From Butyricicoccus_A sp963601915 (GTDB taxonomy: Bacteria; Bacillota; Clostridia; Oscillospirales; Butyricicoccaceae): 64,000 nucleotides of DNA. The first letter of the stretch is position 1. Every line of letters begins with the position of its first letter. The position numbers and the translations under genes were made by a program. Below are positions 36,147 to 44,275 of this stretch, one piece after another. The notes under the pieces are model-generated. The model saw only the letters and a program-made list of their open reading frames with translations, had not been told where the DNA came from and did not search any database. The stretch lies in the NCBI GenBank assembly GCA_963601915.1, contig CAVCGL010000007.1:1-64000 (forward strand), given 5' to 3'.

Positions 36147-37259
36147 ATGAACAACGCAATTTTACAAACCAACAATCTTTCCGTCGGATATGACCGGAAG
36201 GTACTCATTCAAGGCATTGAGATTGCCGTGTGCCCGGGAGAGATTTTGACGCTGATTGGGCCGAATGGCGCGGGAAAATCGACGATTATCAAAAGCATTA
36301 CCAAACAACTGGAAATTCTCGGCGGCACGGTTTGCGTGGCGGGAAAATCTTTGTCTCAAATTAGTGGAAAAGAGCTGGCGCAAAAAGTCTCCGTCATGAT
36401 GACGGGACGATTAGAACCGGAACTCATGAGCTGTGAAGAGGTTGTGGAAGCCGGCAGATTTCCGTATACTGGGCGGTTTGGCGTTCTATCGGATGCAGAC
36501 CGAAAAAAGGTGCACGAGGCAATGGAGCTGGTTCACATTCGAGACCTGGCGGATCACAGCTTCAACTGTATCAGTGATGGACAGCGGCAGCGCGTAATGC
36601 TGGCGCGTGCCATCTGTCAGGAACCGGAAGTTTTAATTTTGGATGAGCCGACTTCATTTTTAGATATTCGCCATAAATTACAGCTGTTGGCGATTCTCAA
36701 ACAGCTTGTGCTGGAAAAAAACATTGCGGTGATTGTCTCAATGCATGAGATTGATTTGGCGCAAAAGCTATCCGATCGGGTCGTCTGCGTCAAAGGAGAC
36801 CGCATTGACAAATGCGGCACGCCGGATGAGATTTTTACCGATGCATATATCAAGCAGCTGTATGAGGTTTCCTGCGGCAGTTACCATACGGTTTACGGAT
36901 TTATGGAGCTGGAAAAGCCGACAGGTTCGCCAAAGATTTTTGTCATTGGCGGCGGCGGAAGCGGCATTCCGGTTTATCGGCAGCTGCAGCGCAAAGGCAT
37001 TCCGTTTGCGGCGGGAGTGCTGCATGAAAATGATATGGATTTGCCCGCGGCGCAGGCACTTGCCGCTCAGATCGTTACGGAACAGGCGTTTGAACCGATT
37101 GGCGAACAGGCGCTTGCTCGAGCAAAAGCATGGATAGAGTCCTGTGAGGGGGTTCTGTGCTGTTTGGAACGATTTGGAAGTATGAATGCAGGAAATGAGC
37201 AGCTGATGCAGCTGGCAAAAAAACAAGGAAAATTATTAGATAGAAAGAGAGGAATATAA
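36147..37259 (+). CDS. BtuD/FecE-type ABC ATPase with an extra C-terminal domain
   Basis: 370 residues. The ATPase core (1-250) has Walker A GPNGAGKST, signature ISDGQRQR (a variant of LSGGQ) and Walker B VLILDEPTSFLD. From about residue 258 a second domain follows that typical BtuD lacks: KIFVIGGGGSGIPVYRQLQRKG, then AAGVLHENDMDLPAAQALAA. The glycine-rich GGGGSG start resembles a nucleotide- or substrate-binding loop. The extra domain may sense or handle the imported cofactor; unknown. Confidence 0.88.
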   Translation: MNNAILQTNNLSVGYDRKVLIQGIEIAVCPGEILTLIGPNGAGKSTIIKSITKQLEILGGTVCVAGKSLSQISGKELAQKVSVMMTGRLEPELMSCEEVVEAGRFPYTGRFGVLSDADRKKVHEAMELVHIRDLADHSFNCISDGQRQRVMLARAICQEPEVLILDEPTSFLDIRHKLQLLAILKQLVLEKNIAVIVSMHEIDLAQKLSDRVVCVKGDRIDKCGTPDEIFTDAYIKQLYEVSCGSYHTVYGFMELEKPTGSPKIFVIGGGGSGIPVYRQLQRKGIPFAAGVLHENDMDLPAAQALAAQIVTEQAFEPIGEQALARAKAWIESCEGVLCCLERFGSMNAGNEQLMQLAKKQGKLLDRKRGI

Positions 37260-37260
37260 T

Positions 37261-37950
37261 ATGAATGGAAAACTGATCGGTGTTGGCGTGGGACCTGGAG
37301 ATCCGGAACTGATGACACTCAAAGCGGTACGCATGATTCGAGAGAATGAAGTGATTGCTGTGCCGGGAAAAGAACCCAAAGAGACCGTGGCATATCAGAT
37401 TGCCGTACAGGCTGCACCGGAGCTGGCGGACAAAACACTGCTGCCGCTGTACATGCCGATGACGATGGATGCGAAAGAACGGGAAAATAACTGGAAACTT
37501 GCCGCAGACGCGACAGAACAGCAGCTCAAGTGCGGCAAGAATGTTGTGTTTTTGACGCTGGGAGATCCGACGGTCTATTCGACGTTCAGCTATGTCAAAA
37601 AGCTGATTGAGGATCGCGGCTATGAGACGGCAACGGTCAGCGGTATTACTTCGTTTTGTGCGGCGGCGGCTCGCATGAATGTTTCGCTGTCCGAATGGAA
37701 CGAACCATTGCATATTTTACCGGCGCGTCATAATTTGGAGGACGACTTGACCTATTCCGGCAATTGTATCTTGATGAAATCCGGCAGAAAAATGGAGCAG
37801 GTCAAGCAGCAGCTCAAGCAAAGCGGACGCGATGTTGTCATGGTGGAAAACTGTGGCATGCCAGAAGAAAAAATTTATCACGGCGTAGAAGAAATTCCGG
37901 ATGATGCAGGCTATTATTCTCTGATTATCGCACGGGAGCCGAACGCATGA
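37261..37950 (+). CDS. cbiL: Precorrin-2/cobalt-factor II C20-methyltransferase (CbiL/CobI)
   Basis: 229 residues, SAM-dependent tetrapyrrole methylase. GVGVGPGDPELMTLKAV is the family's N-terminal motif, and LGDPTVYSTFSYVKKL and GITSFCAAAARM are specific for the C20 methyltransferase. It methylates C20 of (cobalt-)precorrin-2 in cobalamin synthesis. It is the only corrin-ring biosynthesis enzyme in the operon apart from the CbiK-like lipoprotein, which is odd. RBS GAGAGG; the stop overlaps the next start (ATGA). Confidence 0.92.
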   Translation: MNGKLIGVGVGPGDPELMTLKAVRMIRENEVIAVPGKEPKETVAYQIAVQAAPELADKTLLPLYMPMTMDAKERENNWKLAADATEQQLKCGKNVVFLTLGDPTVYSTFSYVKKLIEDRGYETATVSGITSFCAAAARMNVSLSEWNEPLHILPARHNLEDDLTYSGNCILMKSGRKMEQVKQQLKQSGRDVVMVENCGMPEEKIYHGVEEIPDDAGYYSLIIAREPNA

Positions 37951-38792
37951 TTGAAATCAAAAATCTTTCCAAACAGTTTGAAGGCTTTCAGGCGGTGGAT
38001 GGGCTCAGTCTGCGCATCGAGACAGGAGAATTTTTTGCCTTGTTAGGCCCAAATGGTGCGGGAAAAACCACGACAATCAGTATGATCTCGACGCTGTTGC
38101 TGCCCAGCGGCGGCGAGATTTATATTGATGGCGAGAAATTGACCCGACAGCGGAAAGACATCAAGCGCAAGGTCAGTGTGGTCACGCAGGAATACTCGAT
38201 GCGGCAGGACATGAATATGGACGAAATCATGGAGTATCAGGGCAGATTGTACTTTATGAAGCGCAAAGAAATTCGGGAAAAGACAGAGCAGCTGCTGGCA
38301 TTTGCCGGTCTTACCAGCCATCGGAAAAAGACGATTCGCAAGCTGTCCGGCGGCATGAAGCGCAAGCTGATGGTCTGTCGCGCGCTGCTGACGGAACCGG
38401 AAATTCTGTTGCTAGACGAACCGACAGCGGGCATGGATGCCATTTCTCGCAGACAGATGTGGAATTTGCTGCGGCAGCTCAACGAAAAAGGCTTGACGAT
38501 TTTGCTCACCACACACTATATCGAAGAGGCACAGGCGTTGTGCGACCGTGTGGCACTGATGGACGGCGGAAAGCTGGAGGATTTGGATACACCGGACAAT
38601 CTGATTCACAAATTGGGAGCCTATGCGGTGGACGAAATGCATCCGAACGGTGTACACAGCAAATACTTTGCTTCGCGCGAAGAAGCCATTGCCTATCTGT
38701 CACAGCTGACAGGAAATTGCACGCTGCGCGATACGACATTGGAAGATGTCTTTGTAGAACAAGCGGGCAAACATTTGACGAAGGGCATTTAA
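37947..38792 (+). CDS. ABC transporter ATP-binding protein (CcmA/DrrA type)
   Basis: 281 residues. Walker A GPNGAGKTT, signature LSGGMKRKL, Walker B ILLLDEPTAGMD, and a C-terminal extension typical of ATPases that work with ABC-2 permeases. Coupled to cbiL by a 4-base overlap and to the ABC-2 permease at 38797. This second transporter may export, or extrude a product or metal, in the same pathway. Confidence 0.93.
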   Translation: MIEIKNLSKQFEGFQAVDGLSLRIETGEFFALLGPNGAGKTTTISMISTLLLPSGGEIYIDGEKLTRQRKDIKRKVSVVTQEYSMRQDMNMDEIMEYQGRLYFMKRKEIREKTEQLLAFAGLTSHRKKTIRKLSGGMKRKLMVCRALLTEPEILLLDEPTAGMDAISRRQMWNLLRQLNEKGLTILLTTHYIEEAQALCDRVALMDGGKLEDLDTPDNLIHKLGAYAVDEMHPNGVHSKYFASREEAIAYLSQLTGNCTLRDTTLEDVFVEQAGKHLTKGI

Positions 38793-38796
38793 ATCT

Positions 38797-39528
38797 ATGG
38801 GTATTATCACAATTCTGTGGGAAAAATGGCGTGAATTCCTGCGGGACTTTTCTAAAATCACGCTGGCGGCGCTGATTGCTCCGCTTATGTATTTGATCGT
38901 TTTCGGTTGGGGCATTCGCACAACGATGAATGGTCAGCCGTATTTATATTATTTGATTCCTGGTGTTGTATCGCTGACGACGATGAATGGCAGCTTTAGC
39001 GCCATTGCGCAAAATCTGAATGTGCAGCGGTTATATGAAAAAGCGTTCGATCAGGTCATTATCTCTCCGACGCCGCTGTGGCAGTTTATCGTCGGTCAGG
39101 TGCTCGCGGGTGCTCTGCGTGGTTTGTATTCCGCGGGCATTATTTTGCTGCTGATTTTGCCGATTCATACAGGCTTGGTGTTTAATTGGCAGTCTGTCAT
39201 CATTTTGTTTTTGAATGGTGCTGTATTCGCAGGACTCAGCATTGTCGTCTCGTTCTTGGCGAAGAATCATGCGGATGTGCCGCGATTTTCCAATTACATC
39301 ATCATGCCGATGTCTTATCTGTGCAATACCTTCTTTTCGACATCTGCGATTCCGCACGGCGCACGGGAAGTCATTGCGGCACTGCCGCTGTCGCAGACCA
39401 GTGCAATGATTCGTGCGATTGCGACGGGAGAAGCGGCAGATTTCCGAGGCATTTTGATTTTGCTGGTCTATCTGCTTGTCTTTATTGTCGCAGGTCTGTA
39501 TTTTGTGTATAAGAAAGAAAATCTATGA
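38797..39528 (+). CDS. ABC-2 type transporter permease
   Basis: 243 residues with six hydrophobic segments and the ABC-2 pattern YYLIPGVVSLTTMNGSFSAIAQNLNVQR...FNYIIMP-like region (FSNYIIMPMSYLCNTFFS). Partner of the ATPase just upstream (4-bp gap). DrrB-like; substrate unknown. Confidence 0.9.
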   Translation: MGIITILWEKWREFLRDFSKITLAALIAPLMYLIVFGWGIRTTMNGQPYLYYLIPGVVSLTTMNGSFSAIAQNLNVQRLYEKAFDQVIISPTPLWQFIVGQVLAGALRGLYSAGIILLLILPIHTGLVFNWQSVIILFLNGAVFAGLSIVVSFLAKNHADVPRFSNYIIMPMSYLCNTFFSTSAIPHGAREVIAALPLSQTSAMIRAIATGEAADFRGILILLVYLLVFIVAGLYFVYKKENL

Positions 39529-39539
39529 GGTGCAGTATC

Positions 39540-40106
39540 ATGAAAAAACGAATCAGACAAGGAATTTTGGCGGCACTCACGATACTGCTGGCATCGCCCG
39601 TCTGTTTGGCGGCGGACAGCGACGACACCAAGCTGCCGGACAGTGCTGCCAATACACCGGCTCAGCCTGCGTTTATCGAGATGGATGACGGCGACTATGC
39701 GATTCCGGTTGCTTTGGAGGGCGGATCCGGCAAAGCGTCTGTGACAACACCGGCAGCACTCAAAATTACCGATGGTACGGCCGTGCTGACGCTGGTTTGG
39801 GGCAGTGAAAACTATGATTATATGATTTCTGGCGGCGTTCGGTATGAGCGCGTCAATGAAGAGGGATATTCGACGTTTGAAATTCCGGTCACGAGCTTTA
39901 CGCAGCCGATGACGGTCATTGCAGATACCACAGCGATGAGCGTGCCGCACGAAGTTGAATATACGCTCACGCTGTCTCCGGATGACATCATGGCGGGAAA
40001 TCAGACACCGCAGGCGGCGGCGCAGCGCGTGGTATATATGGCGTTGGCGATTATTGCCGTGTGTGCAGTGGTTTCCCTCATCAAAAAGAGACGTCTCCGA
40101 AAATAA
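39540..40106 (+). CDS. Membrane-anchored protein with one NEAT-like domain
   Basis: 188 residues. Start ATG 39540 has GAGGTG 7 bases upstream; an ATG 5 codons earlier is less likely. A cleavable-type signal (LAALTILLASPVCLAA) precedes one domain (about 40-150: DGDYAIPVALEGGSGKASVTTP, SENYDYMISGGVRY, FEIPVTSF), then a C-terminal membrane helix and a basic tail KKRRLRK. The domain is a paralogue of the second domain at 33037-33954. Topology is like cell-wall haem relay proteins, though without LPXTG. Last gene of the B12-riboswitch operon. Confidence 0.78.
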   Translation: MKKRIRQGILAALTILLASPVCLAADSDDTKLPDSAANTPAQPAFIEMDDGDYAIPVALEGGSGKASVTTPAALKITDGTAVLTLVWGSENYDYMISGGVRYERVNEEGYSTFEIPVTSFTQPMTVIADTTAMSVPHEVEYTLTLSPDDIMAGNQTPQAAAQRVVYMALAIIAVCAVVSLIKKRRLRK

Positions 40107-40157
40107 TACGAAAAAACAACGAAATACACAAAAAAATCACATCTTTCTCCTTCAGAG

Positions 40158-40186
40158 TTGCATTTATACCGCAGTTGTGCTATATT
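40158..40186 (+). promoter_or_regulatory. Promoter of the glycine-riboswitch unit
   Basis: TTGCAT (40158-40163), 17 bp, TATATT (40181-40186). Confidence 0.75.
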
Positions 40187-40207
40187 GATGCTTGTACTTA
40201 AAAATTG

Positions 40208-40292
40208 ATAAACTCTGGAGAGTCTCACAGAACGAGCGCCGAAGGTGTACGGTACAGCGATGTACCAATCTCTCAGGCAAAAGGACAGATGG
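40208..40292 (+). promoter_or_regulatory. Glycine riboswitch, single aptamer
   Basis: CTCTGGAGAG, GCGCCGAAGG and CTCTCAGGCAAAAGGACAGA occur in order, the glycine aptamer core. Only one aptamer is present, not the usual tandem. It precedes an AgcS symporter gene and a terminator hairpin. Confidence 0.9.
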
Positions 40293-40307
40293 AACTATGT
40301 ATTCTCT

Positions 40308-40341
40308 TTAGAGGGTTGGTAGAAATATCAACTCTTTTTTG
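40308..40341 (+). terminator. Terminator of the glycine riboswitch platform
   Basis: AGAGGGTTGGTA and TATCAACTCT form an imperfect stem, followed by six T. It lies between aptamer and gene, consistent with transcriptional control. Confidence 0.75.
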
Positions 40342-40417
40342 TTTGCATTTTTATTTGGTGCAGGGCAGAAGAGCGGGTATGCCAACCACTTGATGCACGA
40401 TGAAAGGAGAAATGAAC

Positions 40418-41833
40418 GTGGAGCAGTTTACTCAATTTTTAGAAATGATTGACGGATGGGTGTGGGGTGTCCCGCTGATCGTCCTGATTTTGGCAGTTGG
40501 CATTTATTTGACCATCCGCCTGCGCGTCTTGCAGATTCGCAAGCTGCCGAAAGCACTGAAATACATGGTGCGCAATGAAGAAAATGGCGAAGGCGAAGTC
40601 ACTTCGTTCGGTGCGCTGTGTACGGCCTTGTCTGCGACTATCGGTACAGGCAATATCGTTGGTGTTGCCACGGCAGTTGTTGCCGGCGGTCCGGGCTCAC
40701 TGTTCTGGATGTGGATTACAGCACTGTTTGGCATGTCAACCAAGTTTGCAGAGGGCGTACTGGCCATTAAGTATCGCGTGCTGGATGAAAACGGCCATGC
40801 GCTCGGCGGCCCATTCTACTACATTGAAAACGGTATGGGCAAGAAGTGGAAGTGGCTGGCAAAGCTGTTTGCTTTCTTTGGCGTTGGCGTTGGCATTTTG
40901 GGTATTGGTACCATCACACAGGTAAATGGTATTGCTTCTGCTGTCAACAACTTCTTTGACGGCGATAACACTTGGACCTTTAATCTGTTTGGAACCGATT
41001 ACTCGTATACCGTTTTGATTGCGGCAATTGTCGTTACCGTATGCGTAGCACTGGTTATCATCGGCGGCATTCAGCGTATTGCAAGCGTATCGCAGATTAT
41101 CGTACCGTTTATGGCATGTATTTACGTAGTATTTTGCGTCCTGCTGCTGGTTATGAATGTCACAAAGATTCCGGCAGCATTTGTGCTGATTATGGAGAGC
41201 GCATTTGGTGTACGTGCCGCAGCTGGCGGCGCACTGGGTGCGATCATTATCGCAATGCAGAAGGGTATCGCTCGCGGTATCTTCTCGAATGAGGCTGGCC
41301 TTGGCAGTGCGCCGATTGCGGCAGCTGCGGCACAGACCAATGAGCCGGTTCGTCAGGGCTTGGTTTCCATGACAGGTACATTTATTGATACGATTGTCAT
41401 TTGTACGATGACGGGCTTGTCCATTGTCTTGACTGGCGCATACACACAGGGACTGGAAGGCGTTGCTGTTACCGCTTATGCATTCCAGGCAGGTCTGCCG
41501 TTTAGTGCAAAGGTCTGTGAAGGCATTTTGATGCTGTGCTTGATTTTCTTTGCGTTTACAACGATTCTCGGTTGGGATTATTATTCGGAGCGCTGCTTGG
41601 AATATTTGACCGGCAAGCACGAGCTGACCATGAAAGTATATCGTTGGCTGTACATTTTGGCTGTATTTATCGGTCCGTTCCTCACGGTATCCGCTGTGTG
41701 GACGATTGCAGATATTTTCAATGCTTTGATGGCGCTGCCGAACTTGGTGGCAATTTTGGCACTGAGCGGTGTAGTTGCTGCTGAGACACGCAGCTATTTC
41801 AAGCGCTTGAGTGACGGCTCGATTCGAGAATAA
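40418..41833 (+). CDS. Sodium:alanine/glycine symporter AgcS
   Basis: About 472 residues, 10-11 membrane helices. The AGCS signature ATIGTGNIVGVATAVVAGGPGS (in parts) and FSNEAGLGSAPIAAAAAQT are intact. The glycine riboswitch upstream marks glycine as a substrate or signal. I prefer GTG 40418 as the start, 8 bases after AAAGGAGA; ATG 40412 is too close to that site and ATG 40400 precedes it. Confidence 0.93.
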   Translation: MEQFTQFLEMIDGWVWGVPLIVLILAVGIYLTIRLRVLQIRKLPKALKYMVRNEENGEGEVTSFGALCTALSATIGTGNIVGVATAVVAGGPGSLFWMWITALFGMSTKFAEGVLAIKYRVLDENGHALGGPFYYIENGMGKKWKWLAKLFAFFGVGVGILGIGTITQVNGIASAVNNFFDGDNTWTFNLFGTDYSYTVLIAAIVVTVCVALVIIGGIQRIASVSQIIVPFMACIYVVFCVLLLVMNVTKIPAAFVLIMESAFGVRAAAGGALGAIIIAMQKGIARGIFSNEAGLGSAPIAAAAAQTNEPVRQGLVSMTGTFIDTIVICTMTGLSIVLTGAYTQGLEGVAVTAYAFQAGLPFSAKVCEGILMLCLIFFAFTTILGWDYYSERCLEYLTGKHELTMKVYRWLYILAVFIGPFLTVSAVWTIADIFNALMALPNLVAILALSGVVAAETRSYFKRLSDGSIRE

Positions 41834-41847
41834 AGACAGATATAACG

Positions 41848-41880
41848 AAGAGGGTCTCTGTGATAGAGACCCTCTTGATT
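41848..41880 (+). terminator. Terminator after agcS
   Basis: AAGAGGGTCTCT pairs with AGAGACCCTCTT; the trailing T run is weak. Confidence 0.7.
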
Positions 41881-41886
41881 TATCCG

Positions 41887-41915
41887 TTGACTTTTGGTAC
41901 GGATTCTGCTATACT
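41887..41915 (+). promoter_or_regulatory. Promoter of tRNA-Arg
   Basis: TTGACT (41887-41892), 17 bp, TATACT (41910-41915). Confidence 0.8.
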
Positions 41916-41951
41916 ATTTAACGGTTATCGGGTATACGACAACCGAGATAT

Positions 41952-42028
41952 GCGCCCGTAGCTCAGCTGGATAGAGCGTTGGACTCCGACTCCAAAGGCC
42001 ATGCGTTCGAATCGCACCGGGCGTACCA
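41952..42028 (+). tRNA. tRNA-Arg (anticodon CCG)
   Basis: 77 nt cloverleaf. Acceptor GCGCCCG pairs with CGGGCGT, D arm GCTC...GAGC, anticodon stem TTGGA/TCCAA with loop CTCCGAC (anticodon CCG at 41986-41988), T loop TTCGAAT, and encoded CCA. The outermost T-stem pair is A-C. Reads CGG codons. Confidence 0.95.
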
Positions 42029-42030
42029 AA

Positions 42031-42066
42031 AACACCGCTGTTTCGTGAGAAACGGCGGTGTTTTTT
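42031..42066 (+). terminator. Terminator after tRNA-Arg
   Basis: AACACCGCTGTTTC pairs with GAAACGGCGGTGTT, then TTTTTT. It also faces the end of the convergent gene at 42071. Confidence 0.9.
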
Positions 42067-42070
42067 CCGT

Positions 42071-43030
42071 TTAAGCAAAAAATGCAGTTAGATTTTCCTC
42101 CGATACCTTTGGGGCAAGATCGCATCCGGTAGATAAAATCCAGTTTTCCAGATTGCGATAGGTTTCTTTCAGAGTTTGCATACTGGCGGAGATGTTTTCC
42201 GGCGTGGCGTGCAGCATAAGACGCGGATCGAGATTACCCATGATGGGGACATCTGAAGCGATGTACGTTCTTGCGCGAGTGAGATCCACTTCACTGCCGA
42301 AATGGAAAGCGGCTGCCGGGAGCTCTGCAATGGTTTGCAAATGCGGATTGACTGCGCCGCAGTTGTGATAAATCACGGCAAAGGAATCGTCCTGCACCGC
42401 ATCAATGATACGGAAAATATATTGATTGGAAAATTCCGACATCATAGCAGGAGAAATCATGGAAGTGGTAGGTTCTGCAATCATAATGCCATTGGCTCCG
42501 GCTTGTTTGTAAGCCTTGGCATAGGCAATTAGAAAATCGCAGAGCTTTTGCATAAATTCCGCAGTTTCCTCTTCCTCCGTCATACATGCCATCATAAAAT
42601 TTTCAGAACCACAAAGAACTGTTCCCAGTGTATAGGGACCGGTGATACCGGCAATCAGCGGACAGTTCAGCTTTCCGGCACTTAGCTGCACCGCTTCTAG
42701 CATGACCGTTAGTGTTTCGTTGTCAATAGACGGAATTTCCAATTCGTTGAGTTCTTCTGCTTCTTCGCATAGGGGATTGCCCAAAGTGGGAAAGCCGTTC
42801 GCAGGGAACGTGCAGTCTACACCAAACGCTTTGGCTTCGCACCATAGCTCAGACATGCGGATCACAGCACCGACCGGATATTGCTGTGCGATCAGCTGCA
42901 AAAGCTCCGCCTGTTTTTGCGCGTCGGTTAATACCTCTTTTACCGTAAATCCGTTGCGCAGGATGGCTGGATAAAATAAGCACGGAACGGATTTTTGACT
43001 GTTTTTCATGTTCTGTATGATTGGATGCAT
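42071..43030 (-). CDS. Uroporphyrinogen decarboxylase-family protein (MtaA/CmuA-like)
   Basis: 319 residues, TIM barrel of the URO-D superfamily. The putative zinc ligands of corrinoid:CoM-type methyltransferases are present: HNCG near residue 222 and a late Cys in STGCDLAP. The usual URO-D arginine-rich N-terminus is absent, so haem synthesis is unlikely. It probably moves methyl groups to or from a corrinoid protein or thiol; substrate unknown. It stands alone with its own promoter, not in a methyltransferase operon. Confidence 0.85.
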   Translation of the reverse strand: MHPIIQNMKNSQKSVPCLFYPAILRNGFTVKEVLTDAQKQAELLQLIAQQYPVGAVIRMSELWCEAKAFGVDCTFPANGFPTLGNPLCEEAEELNELEIPSIDNETLTVMLEAVQLSAGKLNCPLIAGITGPYTLGTVLCGSENFMMACMTEEEETAEFMQKLCDFLIAYAKAYKQAGANGIMIAEPTTSMISPAMMSEFSNQYIFRIIDAVQDDSFAVIYHNCGAVNPHLQTIAELPAAAFHFGSEVDLTRARTYIASDVPIMGNLDPRLMLHATPENISASMQTLKETYRNLENWILSTGCDLAPKVSEENLTAFFA

Positions 43031-43065
43031 AGGGTGTCCTCTCTTTCCTGCAAAGGGTTTCTTTT

Positions 43066-43094
43066 ATTGTAAGAAGCAGGAGGAAAAACGTCAA
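43066..43094 (-). promoter_or_regulatory. Promoter of the MtaA-like gene
   Basis: Minus strand TTGACG (43094-43089), 17 bp, TACAAT (43071-43066). Confidence 0.72.
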
Positions 43095-43145
43095 GGATTC
43101 TGAAGAAAGAGGGTAGGATTGTACATAAAATAGCAAAAAAATGCA

Positions 43146-44054
43146 CTACACAGGAGCGGATTGTTTGGCCTTTCCGCTCATCAGCACGATGGAAAGCAAA
43201 ACCAAGACCATGCCCAACAGATTCATGCCGTGTAATTGTTCGTGAAACAGCATGACACCGAAGATGCCCGCCATGACCATCTCGATCGAGGCGAGTACAG
43301 GAACACGGCTGGTTTCCTGTATGTTCTGCACGCCCTGATAGTATAGCAGATACGCGACAGCGGTTGGGACAAGTGCATAGAAGAAACCGACGCCGAGCAG
43401 CGGTAAATTCGCTATCGCGGCGGACTGCCATGGTTTGGAGAAAAAAAAGAGAAAAATCGCCGCGAAGAGATAGCTGTAAGTGCTCATCACAAAAGCATTG
43501 CTCTGATCTCCTGCGATTTTTCCAAAAATAGCGGTGAGACCATAACAGAGTCCTGCAATGATGCCGCATACAATGCCGATAAGAGAAAACGAAGCAACAG
43601 AAAAATTTCCTCCGGTTGCGGCGAGTACGCAGCCAAAGATGTTGATGACAAGGGCAAAGATTTTTCCCGATGTGATGTGTTCGTGAAATAACATCCAAGA
43701 AAATAGCGCGGTAAATAGAGGGGCAATGTTGAGCAGAACCGCACTGATGGTGATACCCGCCAGATTGACAGCGAGGCTGTAAAAGATATTATAAATGCCA
43801 TGACAAATCAATCCGAGCAGAGCGCAAGCGATCAGGGCGTTTCGGTCTATTTTGAGAGAGCGAATGCCATAGCGCGCGACGGTCAACACGAGCATGATAA
43901 CAAAGGCGAATGCGACACGTAAGAAGCTGGTTAAGATGGAATCGGAACCGAGCTGTTCCATGATTTGAATGCATGGGCCGATCATACCCCAGAGAGCACC
44001 GCCGATGAAAATCAGAATGCCTCCGATGAAATTTCTGTTTTTTTGTTGATTCAT
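43146..44054 (-). CDS. EamA/DMT-family transporter
   Basis: 302 residues, ten membrane helices in two EamA repeats (about 10-140 and 155-295). Typical segments GGALWGMIGPCIQIME and ASIEMVMAGIFGVMLFHEQL near the end of repeat two. A drug/metabolite exporter of unknown substrate. It diverges from nrdD with overlapping promoters. Confidence 0.9.
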   Translation of the reverse strand: MNQQKNRNFIGGILIFIGGALWGMIGPCIQIMEQLGSDSILTSFLRVAFAFVIMLVLTVARYGIRSLKIDRNALIACALLGLICHGIYNIFYSLAVNLAGITISAVLLNIAPLFTALFSWMLFHEHITSGKIFALVINIFGCVLAATGGNFSVASFSLIGIVCGIIAGLCYGLTAIFGKIAGDQSNAFVMSTYSYLFAAIFLFFFSKPWQSAAIANLPLLGVGFFYALVPTAVAYLLYYQGVQNIQETSRVPVLASIEMVMAGIFGVMLFHEQLHGMNLLGMVLVLLSIVLMSGKAKQSAPV

Positions 44055-44096
44055 AATAAATATGTACTCCGATTTGTATGAAAATTATCCGAGAAT

Positions 44097-44124
44097 ATTA
44101 TAGCAGGTCGGTTGCGGATTGCAA
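44097..44124 (-). promoter_or_regulatory. Promoter of the EamA gene
   Basis: Minus strand TTGCAA (44124-44119), 16 bp, TATAAT (44102-44097); overlaps the divergent nrdD promoter. Confidence 0.65.
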
Positions 44125-44140
44125 AGAGAAATTATATAAT
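44112..44140 (+). promoter_or_regulatory. Promoter of nrdDG
   Basis: TTGCGG (44112-44117), 17 bp, TATAAT (44135-44140). The NrdR boxes lie downstream of this, so another, closer promoter cannot be excluded. Confidence 0.6.
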
Positions 44141-44174
44141 AGTAGATGTTCGCCGCAGGGGGTACGATTCTATA

Positions 44175-44220
44175 GCCAATATATAGTATGATGCGTGCAC
44201 TTCTCACACTATATATTGAC
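44175..44220 (+). promoter_or_regulatory. Pair of NrdR boxes upstream of nrdD
   Basis: Two 16-bp sites close to the NrdR consensus (ACACWATATATWGTGT): GCCAATATATAGTATG at 44175-44190 and ACACTATATATTGACA at 44206-44221. Their starts are 31 bp apart, the three-helical-turn spacing typical for NrdR. NrdR represses ribonucleotide reductase genes when dATP is plentiful. Confidence 0.82.
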
Positions 44221-44275
44221 AGTGGAAACCAATAGATAGGCGGCAAATCATTTGCCGCAGTTGGAGGGATTTACG

